A model generated the notes under the pieces. It worked only from the letters and a program-made list of their open reading frames with translations, was not told the DNA's origin and ran no database searches. A stretch of 27,500 bases of DNA from Chrysomallon squamiferum (lineage: Eukaryota; Mollusca; Gastropoda; Neomphalida; Peltospiridae). Location: contig CM022667.1 of NCBI GenBank assembly GCA_012295275.1, positions 7,720,038-7,747,537 of the forward strand, in the 5' to 3' direction. The translations under genes and the position numbers were made by a program. How positions within the stretch are numbered: the first letter of the stretch is position 1; each line of letters starts with the position of its first letter. Positions 9,371-19,919 of the stretch are shown here, piece by piece.

Positions 9371-9690
9371 ATATTTTATGACCTAATTTTATTTTATTTT
9401 ATTTCAATATATTTTATTGTTATATAAAAGTTCAGAGGCTCCTTTAATTTAGTGATTAAAAAAAATATATATTTTCATTAGCAGAAAGAATAAGAAATTA
9501 ATTACAAAAAATGTACCTGATTAAAAATGTATGTTTAATGAAAACGTGTATCTCGGTCTCTCTTTTTTATTAAATAAATTAATAAGTGATCAAATAAACA
9601 GACAAACAAACAAATAAGAATAAACTAGTAAGTTACTAAATAAATAAACGAGAAGTCAGACAGATACAAACTGATTTCATGATTTGCTAA
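9371..9690. other. AT-rich stretch, no gene
   Basis: (TTTTA)n-like sequence at about 9386-9410 and AAAC/AAAT units at about 9595-9650. Nothing else is supported. Confidence 0.6.
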
Positions 9691-10110
9691 CACACATTCT
9701 GATCAAGTTACAGTGACTGTCTCTCGGCTCGACTTGTTCGTGGACACCTGCAGTCGACTTGTCATCTCTTCATTAGCTGTCACTAATTACGTCAGAGCAA
9801 AGGTGGCGCCACTGTTTAACTGCTAATAACGCGGCCTTTGATTGGCCGCGGCGCGTTCTCTGTGATGTCCGACGTTCTGTGTTTGGAGTAGCAGCATTCA
9901 ATTAAATCTCCAAAAACAATTCTTCAAGTTTCATCTCTTTCTGTCCACGTTATGCATCCTCAATTTGATTGAGCGCGTGCATCGATCACGCGCGACTATG
10001 ACGCCCACGTGCTGGTACGGCTAATCCTACTGGGACCGATTATAAAGCATGTTCGTCACATATTATCGTCCTTAGTTGTCATAGAAACCCGACACATGCC
10101 GTAATTAATG
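9690..10110. promoter_or_regulatory. CpG-bearing island with CCAAT-containing GC hairpin, E-box and X-box
   Basis: CGCGGCC and GGCCGCG (9830-9836 and 9844-9850) form a seven-base-pair GC-only stem around TTTGATT. The same strand-reversed sequence gives a CCAATCA NF-Y box. CACGTG lies at 10006-10011, and GTTGTCATAGAAAC (10075-10088) is an RFX X-box-like element. ATTACGTCAG near 9786 is CRE-like. It looks like a promoter or enhancer; no adjacent exon was recognised. Confidence 0.35.
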
Positions 10111-10609
10111 TGTTGATTAACTAGGGTCGTGTGTAATGTTATGTTAATGATATGTTAATTATAGTAATTGTCAAATTGTGGTCGAATCTTTGTCATCAAT
10201 AAATACTAAATGGCTTGGCAGAGAAATATGTTTCTCTTTTTTTTTCTTGAGAATGAAAGGATAGAAATAAACATTAAATTAAATATAATTATAATATAAG
10301 GTAACGAACAGTGAATTAATTTAAATTAAAATAACGTAAATTGAACTGAATTAAAGTAATTTAAAGTAAGGTGAATTGAACTGATTTGAATTAAATTAAT
10401 ATAAAGTAATGTGAACAGCCTGATAAACGAAAATCAATGAAACATATCAAAACAAAACTAAACAAACTTTTAAATTAAATACAAGATAACGTAAATTAAT
10501 AAAACTGAAATAATAAAAAGTAACGTAAAGTAAATTAAAAAAACAATTAAACTAAACTAAACTAACTAAACTAAAATTAAATTTCATTAAACTAAATTCA
10601 CTTATAACA
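10111..10609. other. AT-rich stretch with degenerate pentanucleotides, no gene
   Basis: From about 10260 the sequence drifts through AATTA, AAGTAA and AAACT units, with a short clear (AAACT)n at about 10546-10575. It appears to be a decayed simple repeat. Confidence 0.6.
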
Positions 10610-10760
10610 ACGTTGCTATGAAACAGAAAGACACACCAAGTGACGAGTTAAATATAGTAACTGTTTTTCTGACACATCGACGTTAGTCCTTGTCACGTGA
10701 CCATGGGTTACTTCTGTTCAAAAATGATTTAGATTTTCCCTTTGACCTAGGTCAGTACAA
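10610..10760. promoter_or_regulatory. Small island: GTCACGTGAC palindrome and TGACCTAGGTCA palindrome
   Basis: GTCACGTGAC (10692-10701) is a perfect ten-base USF/MITF/TFE-type palindrome. Forty-two bases further on, TGACCTAGGTCA (10743-10754) is a perfect everted pair of nuclear-receptor half-sites (AGGTCA, zero spacing). Two perfect palindromes of known factor classes in 62 bp of otherwise AT-rich DNA suggest a regulatory element. Confidence 0.4.
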
Positions 10761-10784
10761 AATTTAATTTCCTTTCGATTAATG

Positions 10785-10861
10785 AAAAAAAAAAAAAAAA
10801 AAAGTAAAAAATAAAAACATAATAATAATAATCATAATAATAATAATAAATACTAAATAAA

Positions 10862-10953
<92 letters not shown>
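10785..10953. repeat. Poly(A), (AAAT)n and (AAT)n microsatellite
   Basis: An A run at 10785-10803 is followed by AAT units, then AAAT at about 10854-10880, then pure AAT to 10953. Confidence 0.96.
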
Positions 10954-10954
<1 letters not shown>

Positions 10955-11131
10955 TATTTATATTACGTTGATGTTCATCATAAGTTCCGTGTGAAATATA
11001 AATTAAGATTATGAAATATAAAACAAAAGTCAACTAAATTTAAAATATATAAATAAATAAATAAATAAATGAAATGCTAAAAGTATTCTACAAAAATAAT
11101 TTATTATTTTTTATTGTTTTTTTTTTCTGTA

Positions 11132-11188
11132 ATTATTATTATTATTATTATTATTATTATCATTATTATCATTATCATTATTATTATT

Positions 11189-11223
<35 letters not shown>

Positions 11224-11261
11224 TATCATTATTATCATTATTATTATTATTATTATTATTA

Positions 11262-11295
<34 letters not shown>
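11132..11295. repeat. (ATT)n with interspersed (ATC) units
   Basis: About 164 bp of ATT with scattered ATC units. The three frames read as poly-Ile and poly-Tyr/His, which explains the long open frames here. A short (AAAT)n lies upstream at about 11050-11070. Confidence 0.97.
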
Positions 11296-11479
11296 GCTAA
11301 TTTAAAATAAACAGAAGAAGAAAATTATTAACAGAAAAAGGATAATAAGGAATCTCTTTATGTTTCTCACAAATCTCTTTAAAAAAAGTGAGCTGACAGT
11401 GAGTATCAATTAGAAATTCACATTTTCTGTTATTTATCAGTTCCGAAATGATTTTCATGTACAAACTCGGCTTCCAGCC
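11296..11479. other. Unremarkable AT-rich flank
   Basis: Transition from microsatellite to island; no motif or gene is supported. Confidence 0.5.
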
Positions 11480-12370
11480 CGGCACAAAGAACCGCTCGAT
11501 CTCTGAACGGAAGAATCGGCAAATATCCGAGTTTCAAGTAGTCTTGTTCCTTCTACAAATGTATTCATAGGCGTAACACTGATTATTGATGGCTGCGATA
11601 AATCGTAAGCGAGTTAATAAAGTGACAAGCCCCGAGTATTCGCTCTGATCAACAACGGTCATTCTAACCAGCAATCTCGCGACGGAGCCGCCACTTCTGG
11701 TGGTGCGGTGTACTAAAGGAATAATTGCTGACTCTTTTCTGAATCTGGCTGGCGAATGGATCGCACTCTGACGCACAGATCAATTTTTTTAGCGTTTGTC
11801 TTTGAAACGACTGCCAGAAGGAAATTGAATGTATAATTCCGGTTCACCACGCAAGGTCTAATGTACAAACAGCCACAGAGATCGGAAGAGGAGAGGTGTC
11901 ATTTTACGAACGAATTTTATCAGCAAATATTAGCAACATTCTCATTTCGCCGAAACGCGGCAAACCAATGGACGGTGTATTCACGCGCGGAGCAAGGATC
12001 ACTTCCGGTCTGCGAGCGGTCGCCATGGCAACCCACGTTAAGATTACTCTTTATCAAAAAGTTGTAATTACTTCTCGAAGAAAGTTTGCGCTTCTTGCAC
12101 GGATCTGAATTTCCTTTTCTTCTCGTCTCTAGTCGAGTTTTATCAACGTCTGTAATAATCACGCGCTCCATCTCGCTACTCCATATTTACAAAATGGCCG
12201 ACATGAAAGGAAGAGGAAATGTGAAGTCGATGAAGCCGTTTTGACGAGCAGCGTTCAGGATCTGACTCGTTGAGAGAGAATCATTTTCTCATTAAACTTT
12301 TCTTATCACAGTTTAAGTGACTAAACGTAGGAAACCGAGTCAGCGAACTGCAGAAATAAACACAGTCATA
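11480..12370. promoter_or_regulatory. Largest island: promoter-like region with ETS-RFX composite
   Basis: About 900 bp of GC-richer DNA with frequent CpG. CCAATGG lies at about 11966, a perfect ETS site ACTTCCGGT at 12001-12009, and GTCGCCATGGCAAC (12019-12032) fully fits the RFX X-box pattern GTNRCC-NN-RGYAAC. About 160 bp downstream ACAAAATGG (12190-12198) gives an ATG in excellent translation-start context that also resembles a YY1 site. Its frame runs 16 codons to TGA, so it would need splicing to be a first exon, and the only nearby donor (GTGAAG at about 12221) is weak. Open frames of 60-83 codons on both strands resemble nothing known. The combination is typical of a TATA-less, possibly ciliary, promoter, but this is inference. 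Confidence 0.4.
11833..11875. repeat. 43-bp dispersed repeat, copy 1
   Basis: Starts ATAATTCCGGTTCACCACGC and ends ACAAACAGCCA. It is identical to 14131-14173 at 42 of 43 positions (A at 11854 versus C at 14152). Similarity stops abruptly at both ends. Confidence 0.9.
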
Positions 12371-12422
12371 TTAACTTGTTACAATTAGTCAGTCACTTTA
12401 CTGTTTTTACTCTTTTACATGA

Positions 12423-12592
12423 TTTTTTTTTTTTTTAAATAATGATGATAATAATGATAATGATGATGATGATGATAATAATAATAATAACAACAAAAAA
12501 GAAATAAAAAAGAAAAACAGATAATTATTTGATAGCATAACATGTATAACGACAACATCAACAACAATAACAACGACAACAACAACAACAAC

Positions 12593-12644
<52 letters not shown>

Positions 12645-12652
12645 GTAACAGT
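12423..12652. repeat. Poly(T), (GAT/AAT)n and (AAC/AAT)n microsatellites
   Basis: T run at 12423-12436, GAT/AAT units at about 12438-12495, a short unique gap, then AAC units passing into pure AAT at about 12550-12652. Confidence 0.95.
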
Positions 12653-12834
12653 AAATCAATAAATAAAGTGATTGTGACCAAAGCATTAATAAATTAAATT
12701 ATTAATGTCATATTTTATTTATCTTTTGAAATAATCTGATGGTTGTTTTATATTTATTTTATTTTATTTTTCAATATATCTTTAAATATATTTTTTTTCA
12801 GAACTAGATTCAAAAGCTAAATTAAAAAATGTGT

Positions 12835-12835
12835 A

Positions 12836-12886
<51 letters not shown>

Positions 12887-12911
12887 GTTGTTGTTGTTAT
12901 TATTGTTGTTA
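12835..12911. repeat. (ATT)n then (GTT)n microsatellite
   Basis: About 50 bp of ATT followed by GTT units. Confidence 0.95.
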
Positions 12912-13379
12912 TAACTGCAATATTTCTGTTACCTAATTATCCCTAAAATGAAGGGTTTTAAAGTTACTACAAAAATAATTTGTGAAACATGACCAAAATT
13001 AACTGTTGTCTGTAAAATATGTACTATTCATACCATTATCCTAAAATGCGTATGTAATCTATGAATAAAAATAAAACCGTTTAGAGAAAGCAGATACATA
13101 AACCAAATGATCTTTAAAATTCCAGTGTCAAGTGAGAAAATATCTGAAAAATAAATAATAAATTTATCTGTAGATTTATTTACAAAATATTTTGCTGCTG
13201 TTGATAACTGAATATACATTATCTGAAACGCAGCCTGTTCAATTACTTACAAAATGATCGCTAAATTATTGTTATCTTTGAAAACTACATTTATTATTTG
13301 TATGTTGAGATTTCATTACGTGTATTTTTCAGTAATATACAGTTACACTTTCTGTTTTGTTTGGTCTAAGCACACAATA
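12912..13379. other. AT-rich stretch, no gene recognised
   Basis: A 63-codon minus-strand frame at 13028-13219 has no recognisable similarity or motif. No repeats or strong sites were seen. Confidence 0.55.
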
Positions 13380-13960
13380 CTCTGTGTTTGTACCTGCGGG
13401 GTGTTTGAAGAGTGAAATCAGCAAGCGCGGTGAAGCGTGACTTGTTTTCTTGACGTACACAGAACGCACACACACACACGTTCTCATTTAATAAAACTGT
13501 TCACAAACTCCTCGTCGCAGGCTGAAACAAAACGCCCACCATTGTAGCCAGGCAATGGGAAATATTTTCTCAATTCTGCGTATTTGAAATGAATTGAATA
13601 AATGTTGTTTTAAAATACAGGTGTTAATGTTAAACTGCGAAGATTAAAGGTGAAACTGAAATAAAGTCTCTGTAAACAATTCAAAGCGAAAACGATAAAA
13701 AAAGAGACTTTTCCCTTGATCGCAGTTTTCAAACAGAACAGCAGATTCTGCAAATTGGTCCAATTCCCAGCGGCCTTAATAAAAATGTTATGTGCCGCTT
13801 ATGACTAAAATAACAAAACCCGTCGCGTGTGATCTCCCTTCCCCGAGGGATCACATATTGGATTTTTTTTCCTTTTACCTTTGGTAATTAAGATAATTTT
13901 GTACACACACTTGTCCAGATCAAATTGACGGAATGGTTCGACAAGTTGCTTCGGATATTA
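13380..13960. promoter_or_regulatory. GC-richer island with a hairpin
   Basis: Contains a short CA tract (13467-13479), scattered CpGs, and an imperfect inverted repeat at 13828-13855: TGTGATC-T-CC paired with GGGATCACA, a nine-base-pair stem with one bulge and a loop rich in C. No gene was recognised. Regulatory status is a guess from composition. Confidence 0.2.
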
Positions 13961-13982
13961 AACTTAAGACTGAAGTAAATGA

Positions 13983-14109
<127 letters not shown>

Positions 14110-14130
14110 AAAGATTATATTAATTTAATA

Positions 14131-14173
14131 ATAATTCCGGTTCACCACGCACGGTCTAATGTACAAACAGCCA
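14131..14173. repeat. 43-bp dispersed repeat, copy 2
   Basis: Direct-orientation partner of 11833-11875, with 42 of 43 identical bases and no similarity in the flanks. Confidence 0.9.
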
Positions 14174-14877
14174 GTTTAGAAAAGAAAATAATGAAAACAA
14201 TTAATTCGGAACTGAAACATTATTTTTGGTTTATTTTTTGTATTATTATTGGTCTTATAGAGACAGGAATGTGTTTGTTAAAATTTACAACAACATTTAA
14301 AAAGATTTTAACAATGAATATTTCAGCTTTGCCTACCCTGGGAAAATTCTCTGATTTACAGAAATAAACGTTTAGTGAAATCAGGAGACCTAATCCGCTG
14401 TTACGACAGACATTCAAACCGTTCTTTGATGTTTGCCAGATGATAGACTTGTATTGTTAAAATATTGTTACGTTAGTTTGGTTTGCGCTGTGAATAATTT
14501 ACTGTTTCGTAACCGAAATTCTATGAAAGACATTTTTTCAAAAGGACATTTCTACCGGAAGCAAATAGCGTGCAAACATTAATTGGCGGTGTCGTTGTAT
14601 GTAACTCAACGTACATTTATTGTTACTGTGTGTTTGGCCATTTAGCGTAACACAGATTTCAGTGTCAGTCTAAACCCCGGTGTTAGACAAAGGTAAACTG
14701 ATGTTGTAACTGAGACGTGTAATACGTACAAAAGTAAACATCACAAATAGTGGAATGTGAGACTGAATCTACATGATTATCAATACTTCACATTTAGAAA
14801 ATAAATAACAGGAAGAATTAAAATAAATTAAATAAACTGTATAAAGTTCTAATTTAAAATAAAGTAAATTCTAGGTC
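14174..14877. other. Mixed stretch with an ETS-like site, no gene
   Basis: ACCGGAAGC (14554-14562) is a good ETS core in a slightly GC-richer segment (about 14500-14720). A 65-codon minus-strand frame at 14220-14417 has no recognisable similarity. Otherwise unremarkable. Confidence 0.5.
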
Positions 14878-15057
14878 ATATATATATATATATATATAAT
14901 AAATAATAATATAATAATAATAATAGTAATAATAATAACACCACCACACCACCAGCAACAACAACAACAACAATAATAATAATAATAAAAATACTATTAC
15001 TACTACTTCTACTACTACTACTACCACTACTACTACTACTATTACTACTACTACTAC

Positions 15058-15096
<39 letters not shown>

Positions 15097-15170
15097 GGAC
15101 AGTAACAACAACAATAAAACTAATAATAATAACAACAATAATAATAACGATAATAATAATGATAATCATC
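14878..15170. repeat. Compound (TA)n, (AAT)n, (ACC/AAC)n, (ACT)n, (GAT)n microsatellite
   Basis: About 290 bp of changing trinucleotide blocks: TA at about 14878-14898, AAT, CAC/AAC at about 14940-14970, ACT at about 14990-15060, then AAT/AAC/GAT mixtures. Open frames here are poly-Leu/Val/Ile/Ser artefacts. Confidence 0.95.
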
Positions 15171-15236
15171 AAAGGTTATCAGTAAAAGAACTACACCATC
15201 ACAGTTGTTTTAACTATCTTCAATGACTGTTTTATG

Positions 15237-15259
15237 ATTATTATTGTTGTTGTTGTTAA

Positions 15260-15305
<46 letters not shown>

Positions 15306-15341
15306 CCGCTATCGTTATCATCATCATTATCATCATCGTTA
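15237..15341. repeat. (GTT)n, (ATT)n and (ATC)n microsatellites
   Basis: GTT units at about 15243-15257, ATT to 15304, and ATC-rich units at about 15309-15341. Confidence 0.92.
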
Positions 15342-15429
15342 TCGAAATGAAAATGTGTTTTTGAAAACATAATAACAATAATGTCCCACTATTAATCTCG
15401 CAGGTTTTAATAAATTATTTTCTTTGTTG

Positions 15430-15850
15430 TGTGGCGGGTTTATATTTCACCACTGTAAATAAGCCAGGCTCTTTGTACAGGTAAAATAAAAAATGTTTCA
15501 CCTGTCTGGCTGCTTTTCACGTAGGTGATTCTTCAGCTTATGGTGTTAAACGAGTGTTTCCGCTTACACACTGTCCGCTTTCACGTAACACCGCGGGAGT
15601 GTGTCGTAACGCTGTCGTCGTTCCTCACCCAGAACACAACATCGTAGATAACCATGCTGAGGTTTCGCGCCTCTCTGCGTTGTTCACGCGTACATGCCGT
15701 CGTGGCAGTTGCTTTATCGCCCGCTCCCGCGATGTTTTCAGCTTCCGAGCGAAATTTAACGACTTTAGAGGCTCATAAACTGAGAAGTTTGACAGGGAAG
15801 GCGTACATTCATTAAAAAACTCACCACGAAACCCACACAGCACAATCAGT
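15430..15850. promoter_or_regulatory. CpG-rich island with E2F-type site
   Basis: CpG dinucleotides are frequent from about 15545 to 15775. TTTCGCGCC (15663-15671) matches the E2F consensus. Open frames on both strands (74-77 codons) were read and resemble no known family. It may be an enhancer, promoter or unrecognised non-coding exon. Confidence 0.3.
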
Positions 15851-16002
15851 GTAGCCAAATATAAAAAAATAATAATAAAAACTGGCTTCCTATTTTCATT
15901 AATGTATCTCTATAATTGATTTTTTTTATGTTCATCTCTCTCTTCATTTCTTTCTTTCTTTTTTAACCAGTTTCTACTGCGGATTATTACAAATGTTTTC
16001 CT

Positions 16003-16702
<700 letters not shown>

Positions 16703-16799
16703 AATTTATCCAGAAATGCTTCACAATTTTATTTATTCGGTTATTTATCATTTTACTTTCAGTTGATGAAGAAATTATTACTGCAGATAACGGTTTGCG

Positions 16800-17390
16800 G
16801 CATGTCTTTTCACAATAGCTTCCATCACGTGCCTTCAAGTACAATTATTCATAAATAAATATTCCTTCCATAATGGGTCATTTTCGGCGCGCAATGCCAC
16901 GCGCACCGTAGGCGTAATTATTTGCCGTCCTCTTGAAGACAGCGTTCATTGATAGCGACAATATTTTCATTATTTACACCGAGACTGGGAATGTAGACTG
17001 TGGGCCGGTCGTTTGTTGCGCGTAACGCTGTGTTTCATTTAAACACTCGGGGGTTCTTTACATCATTAAATCGCAACGACAGCGAATCGCTTAATTTCTC
17101 AGGTGCTGCGCGGCCGTCACGACCCTCAGAGCGCGCGCGTCTCTTCCCGCGCGTGCCGAGCACGCGACCGGACCTTCTCGACCGTCGGCGGCGTACGTTC
17201 GGAGAAAAAGGGAGCGAGAGTTGATTTCACGAATCAATCGGAGCGCGTTCGGGCGGCCAATTCAAACTTGCCGAGTGGTCACGTAGTTAGGAAAGTTCCA
17301 AGTTTAACGACATCCCTCTTTTCAATGCGGCGATTAAAGACAGAAACAGTAAACACAAACAGAACATCCAAACAAACCACGTGATTTAGA
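16800..17390. promoter_or_regulatory. CpG-island-like segment, the most GC-rich in the window
   Basis: 17101-17280 contains about 30 CpG dinucleotides by my count, in a window otherwise dominated by AT-rich DNA, with runs such as GCGCGCGCG. Flanking sequence adds GGCGCGC near 16887 and CACGTG at 16826-16831 and 17378-17383. Two overlapping plus-strand frames (17000-17224 and 17103-17384) are Arg/Ser/Pro-rich as expected from CpG-rich sequence and match nothing recognisable. A promoter/first exon, a developmental enhancer, or an imported GC-rich fragment are all possible. Confidence 0.4.
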
Positions 17391-17392
17391 AT

Positions 17393-17419
17393 TAAAAAAA
17401 AAAAAAAAAAAAAAAAAAA
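17393..17419. repeat. Poly(A) tract
   Basis: About 27 A residues at the end of the CpG-rich island, followed by A-rich sequence. No target-site duplication was found that would mark a retroposon. Confidence 0.9.
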
Positions 17420-17999
17420 GAAAAGATGAACAGTTGAACAAAAAAGAAGGAAAAAGTCTTTATATAACCAGTGTTTCAGATGAAGAATTCACGTTCAGAA
17501 ACGCCCAGTGAACACATAATGAGCTGCACGCGATTAACCTAAGGCAAAACTATTTTGTTTTTAAAAACCCTATTCTTTTGTTTCTTGTTAAAATAAAAGT
17601 TGCACCTGTCCTACACAGACTGAGCTTCTTTGACAGTATATAGAAATGTGATCGTTAAATTTATTATAATGTGAAAGAGTAAAATAATAATACAATAATA
17701 AAAAAAGAAATTAAAAAAGAAAAATGGGTCAGGAAAATTAAAATAACTCACGTGTTTCTTTATGCGAGTTTCAAACTGAGTTTAATTTGCTTTTTTAAAT
17801 ATATATTATAAAAATTATTTAAAAAAAAAAATATTCAAATCAGTTTGAAAAAACTCTTCCATAAAACAATGGAAACGAAAAAAAAAAAAAAAAAATTAGA
17901 ATAAACGAAAAACCAATTAAAAATAACCAAAAATACTTTATTGTAATTTAATAACAAAAATTATAATGGACAAATAATGAAATAATGAAATAATAATAC
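17420..17999. other. AT-rich stretch, no gene
   Basis: A-rich runs at about 17820-17832 and 17879-17895; CACGTG at 17749-17754. Nothing else is supported. Confidence 0.55.
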
Positions 18000-18033
18000 A
18001 AATAAAAATAATAATAATAACAATAACAATAAC

Positions 18034-18111
<78 letters not shown>

Positions 18112-18240
18112 TATTATTATTATTATTATTATTATAATTAATGATGATAATAATAATGACAATAATAACGATGATGATTATGATAATAATAATAATGATG
18201 ATGATGACAATGATGATGATAATATTAAATAAATAAATAA
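18000..18240. repeat. (AAC/AAT)n microsatellite that inverts into (ATT)n, then (GAT)n
   Basis: AAT units from about 18033 switch at 18110/18111 to ATT, giving a perfect palindrome with 25-bp arms (18086-18135). Mixed AAT/GAT units continue to about 18230, then AAAT. Confidence 0.95.
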
Positions 18241-18621
18241 ATAAGGAAAACAATAAAGTAAAATTGTACGAAGTATGTATATATATATATGTAATTAAAA
18301 ATTATTAATTTTATTACTTATATTATTTTTATTATTTGTGATACTGTTATTGTTGATGTTACTGTCGTTGTTATGATCGTTGTTGTTGCTGCACTAAAAA
18401 TAAATTTTTTAATTAGAATTGATATTTTGTAATATTAATTATTGTAATAATAATATCTGCTGTAATAATAGTATTAATAGCGATTTATTTTCGTTGAGAC
18501 ATTTAAACGGTCACTAAATTAAGTAACATTACAGTAAGCAAGTCAGAAAAATAAAATTAAATAATATAAGAAAGAACAAATAAACAAAATAAAATAGAAT
18601 CAAATAAAATAAGAAGTAAAT
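18241..18621. other. AT-rich stretch with short (TA)n, no gene
   Basis: TA units at about 18276-18291 and (AAAAT)-like sequence at about 18585-18615. No gene. Confidence 0.55.
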
Positions 18622-18639
18622 AAATACTACTACTACTAC

Positions 18640-18678
<39 letters not shown>

Positions 18679-18710
18679 TAACAACAACAATAACACAAAA
18701 CAACAACAAC

Positions 18711-18786
<76 letters not shown>
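18622..18786. repeat. (ACT)n, (AAT)n, (AAC)n, (AAT)n compound microsatellite
   Basis: ACT units at about 18626-18638, AAT to about 18676, AAC-rich at about 18678-18711, then pure AAT to 18786. Confidence 0.96.
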
Positions 18787-18788
<2 letters not shown>

Positions 18789-18952
18789 CAAATTGAAGAC
18801 TAAAAACGAAATTAAAATTAAAATTCACGGACAATATCGATTTCAAAAATTAATCTTCGAATTAAGTGAACAAAACTGTTATTTTAGCACGACGTAATTT
18901 TATTCAAGCTACAGTAGAGTCATGTTTAAACCTGCACAGTTAGGTAACAAGC

Positions 18953-18955
<3 letters not shown>

Positions 18956-19035
<80 letters not shown>
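18956..19035. repeat. Pure (GA)n tract, 80 bp
   Basis: Uninterrupted GA. The minus-strand frame across it is poly-Ser/Leu and not a gene. Confidence 0.98.
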
Positions 19036-19036
<1 letters not shown>

Positions 19037-19834
19037 GTAGAAACAGAAGAAAGAGGTTATCATATGCTCACCCCGTCGAACATCGTCACAAATTCCGTTT
19101 AGCTCGATCTTTGTGCAGTTGTAAAAAAGTTTTCTTTTGAGAGACAAAGAGAGAAATAAAATAATGAAATCTTAAAATAAAAGAATAAAATTTGAAATAA
19201 TTAAGATGTAAGGTTTACTTAACCGACTTATTAAAAAAAAAAAAAAAAAAAAAAAATTGCTCGTTCTTTCTTTTCCTTTCTTATTATATTTATTTTTAAT
19301 TATCTTTCTTTTCTTCTTTTTGTCTTTTCTCTAATCTCATATTTTTATCGATCACTAAGATCGGCTTTCTGTAGCTCAATGTCAGATCTTAGGTAAATGA
19401 GTGATATTTTGATTTTACGTTCCAGCAATGACTCTCAATTGTTCAGCAAAGATATCGTGTTTTCATTTATTCAAAAGAGTGAAACACGCACAAAAAAAAA
19501 AAAAATAAAAAAATAAAAGTAAAAAAATAAATATTTAAAAAATAAAATAAAATAAATAAACTATAATTGAAATCATGATGGACTGATCTCAAAATTCTGT
19601 TGAGTTAAATGAGTTATTTTTTTAACACCGAACTGATTTCAGGATGGCTAAAAAACGAATGACGCAATCATAAAAAAAAAAAAATCTATAATAATTACAA
19701 ACATTTACATGTCAGCAAATTATTTCTGTTTTTCTTCAGTATCATTTTTAAAATTGTTTTTGTTATTTTTTAGTTATATTCTCTCCTCTTTTTTCTAATT
19801 TTTTTATTCAGCTAAGTTTGGAACTAAAAGACTA
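19036..19834. other. AT-rich stretch with poly(A) runs and a small hairpin, no gene
   Basis: A runs at about 19232-19256 and 19492-19504, and A/T pentanucleotides to 19560. CTAAGATC (19355-19362) and GATCTTAG (19385-19392) form an eight-base-pair stem with a 22-nt loop. No gene was seen. Confidence 0.5.
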
Positions 19835-19900
19835 AGCGAGATGGTTCAGCTGAATGCTTCTGTTTCCGCACTGGGCGTACACGAGAGTTTGATTTAAAAG
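19835..19900 (+). repeat. Weak tRNA-like/SINE-like fragment
   Basis: GATGGTTCAGCTGAATGC (about 19840-19857) resembles a pol III A-box region, and GAGAGTTTGATTT about 25 bp later a degraded B-box. Order and spacing fit a decayed tRNA-derived SINE head, but both boxes have mismatches and no tail or target duplication was found. Confidence 0.2.
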
Positions 19901-19919
19901 AACAAAACGGTGATTGGAG

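Noticed and set aside
13828-13855. Hairpin as a microRNA precursor
   Set aside because: The stem is only nine base pairs with a bulge, too short for a pre-miRNA.
14854-15172. Minus-strand frames of 94-98 codons
   Set aside because: They are translations of a compound trinucleotide repeat, giving Leu/Val/Ile/Ser runs.
17393-17419. Poly(A) as the tail of a retroposed gene at 17.0-17.4 kb
   Set aside because: The upstream block encodes no recognisable protein and I found no target-site duplication; A runs are common throughout the window.
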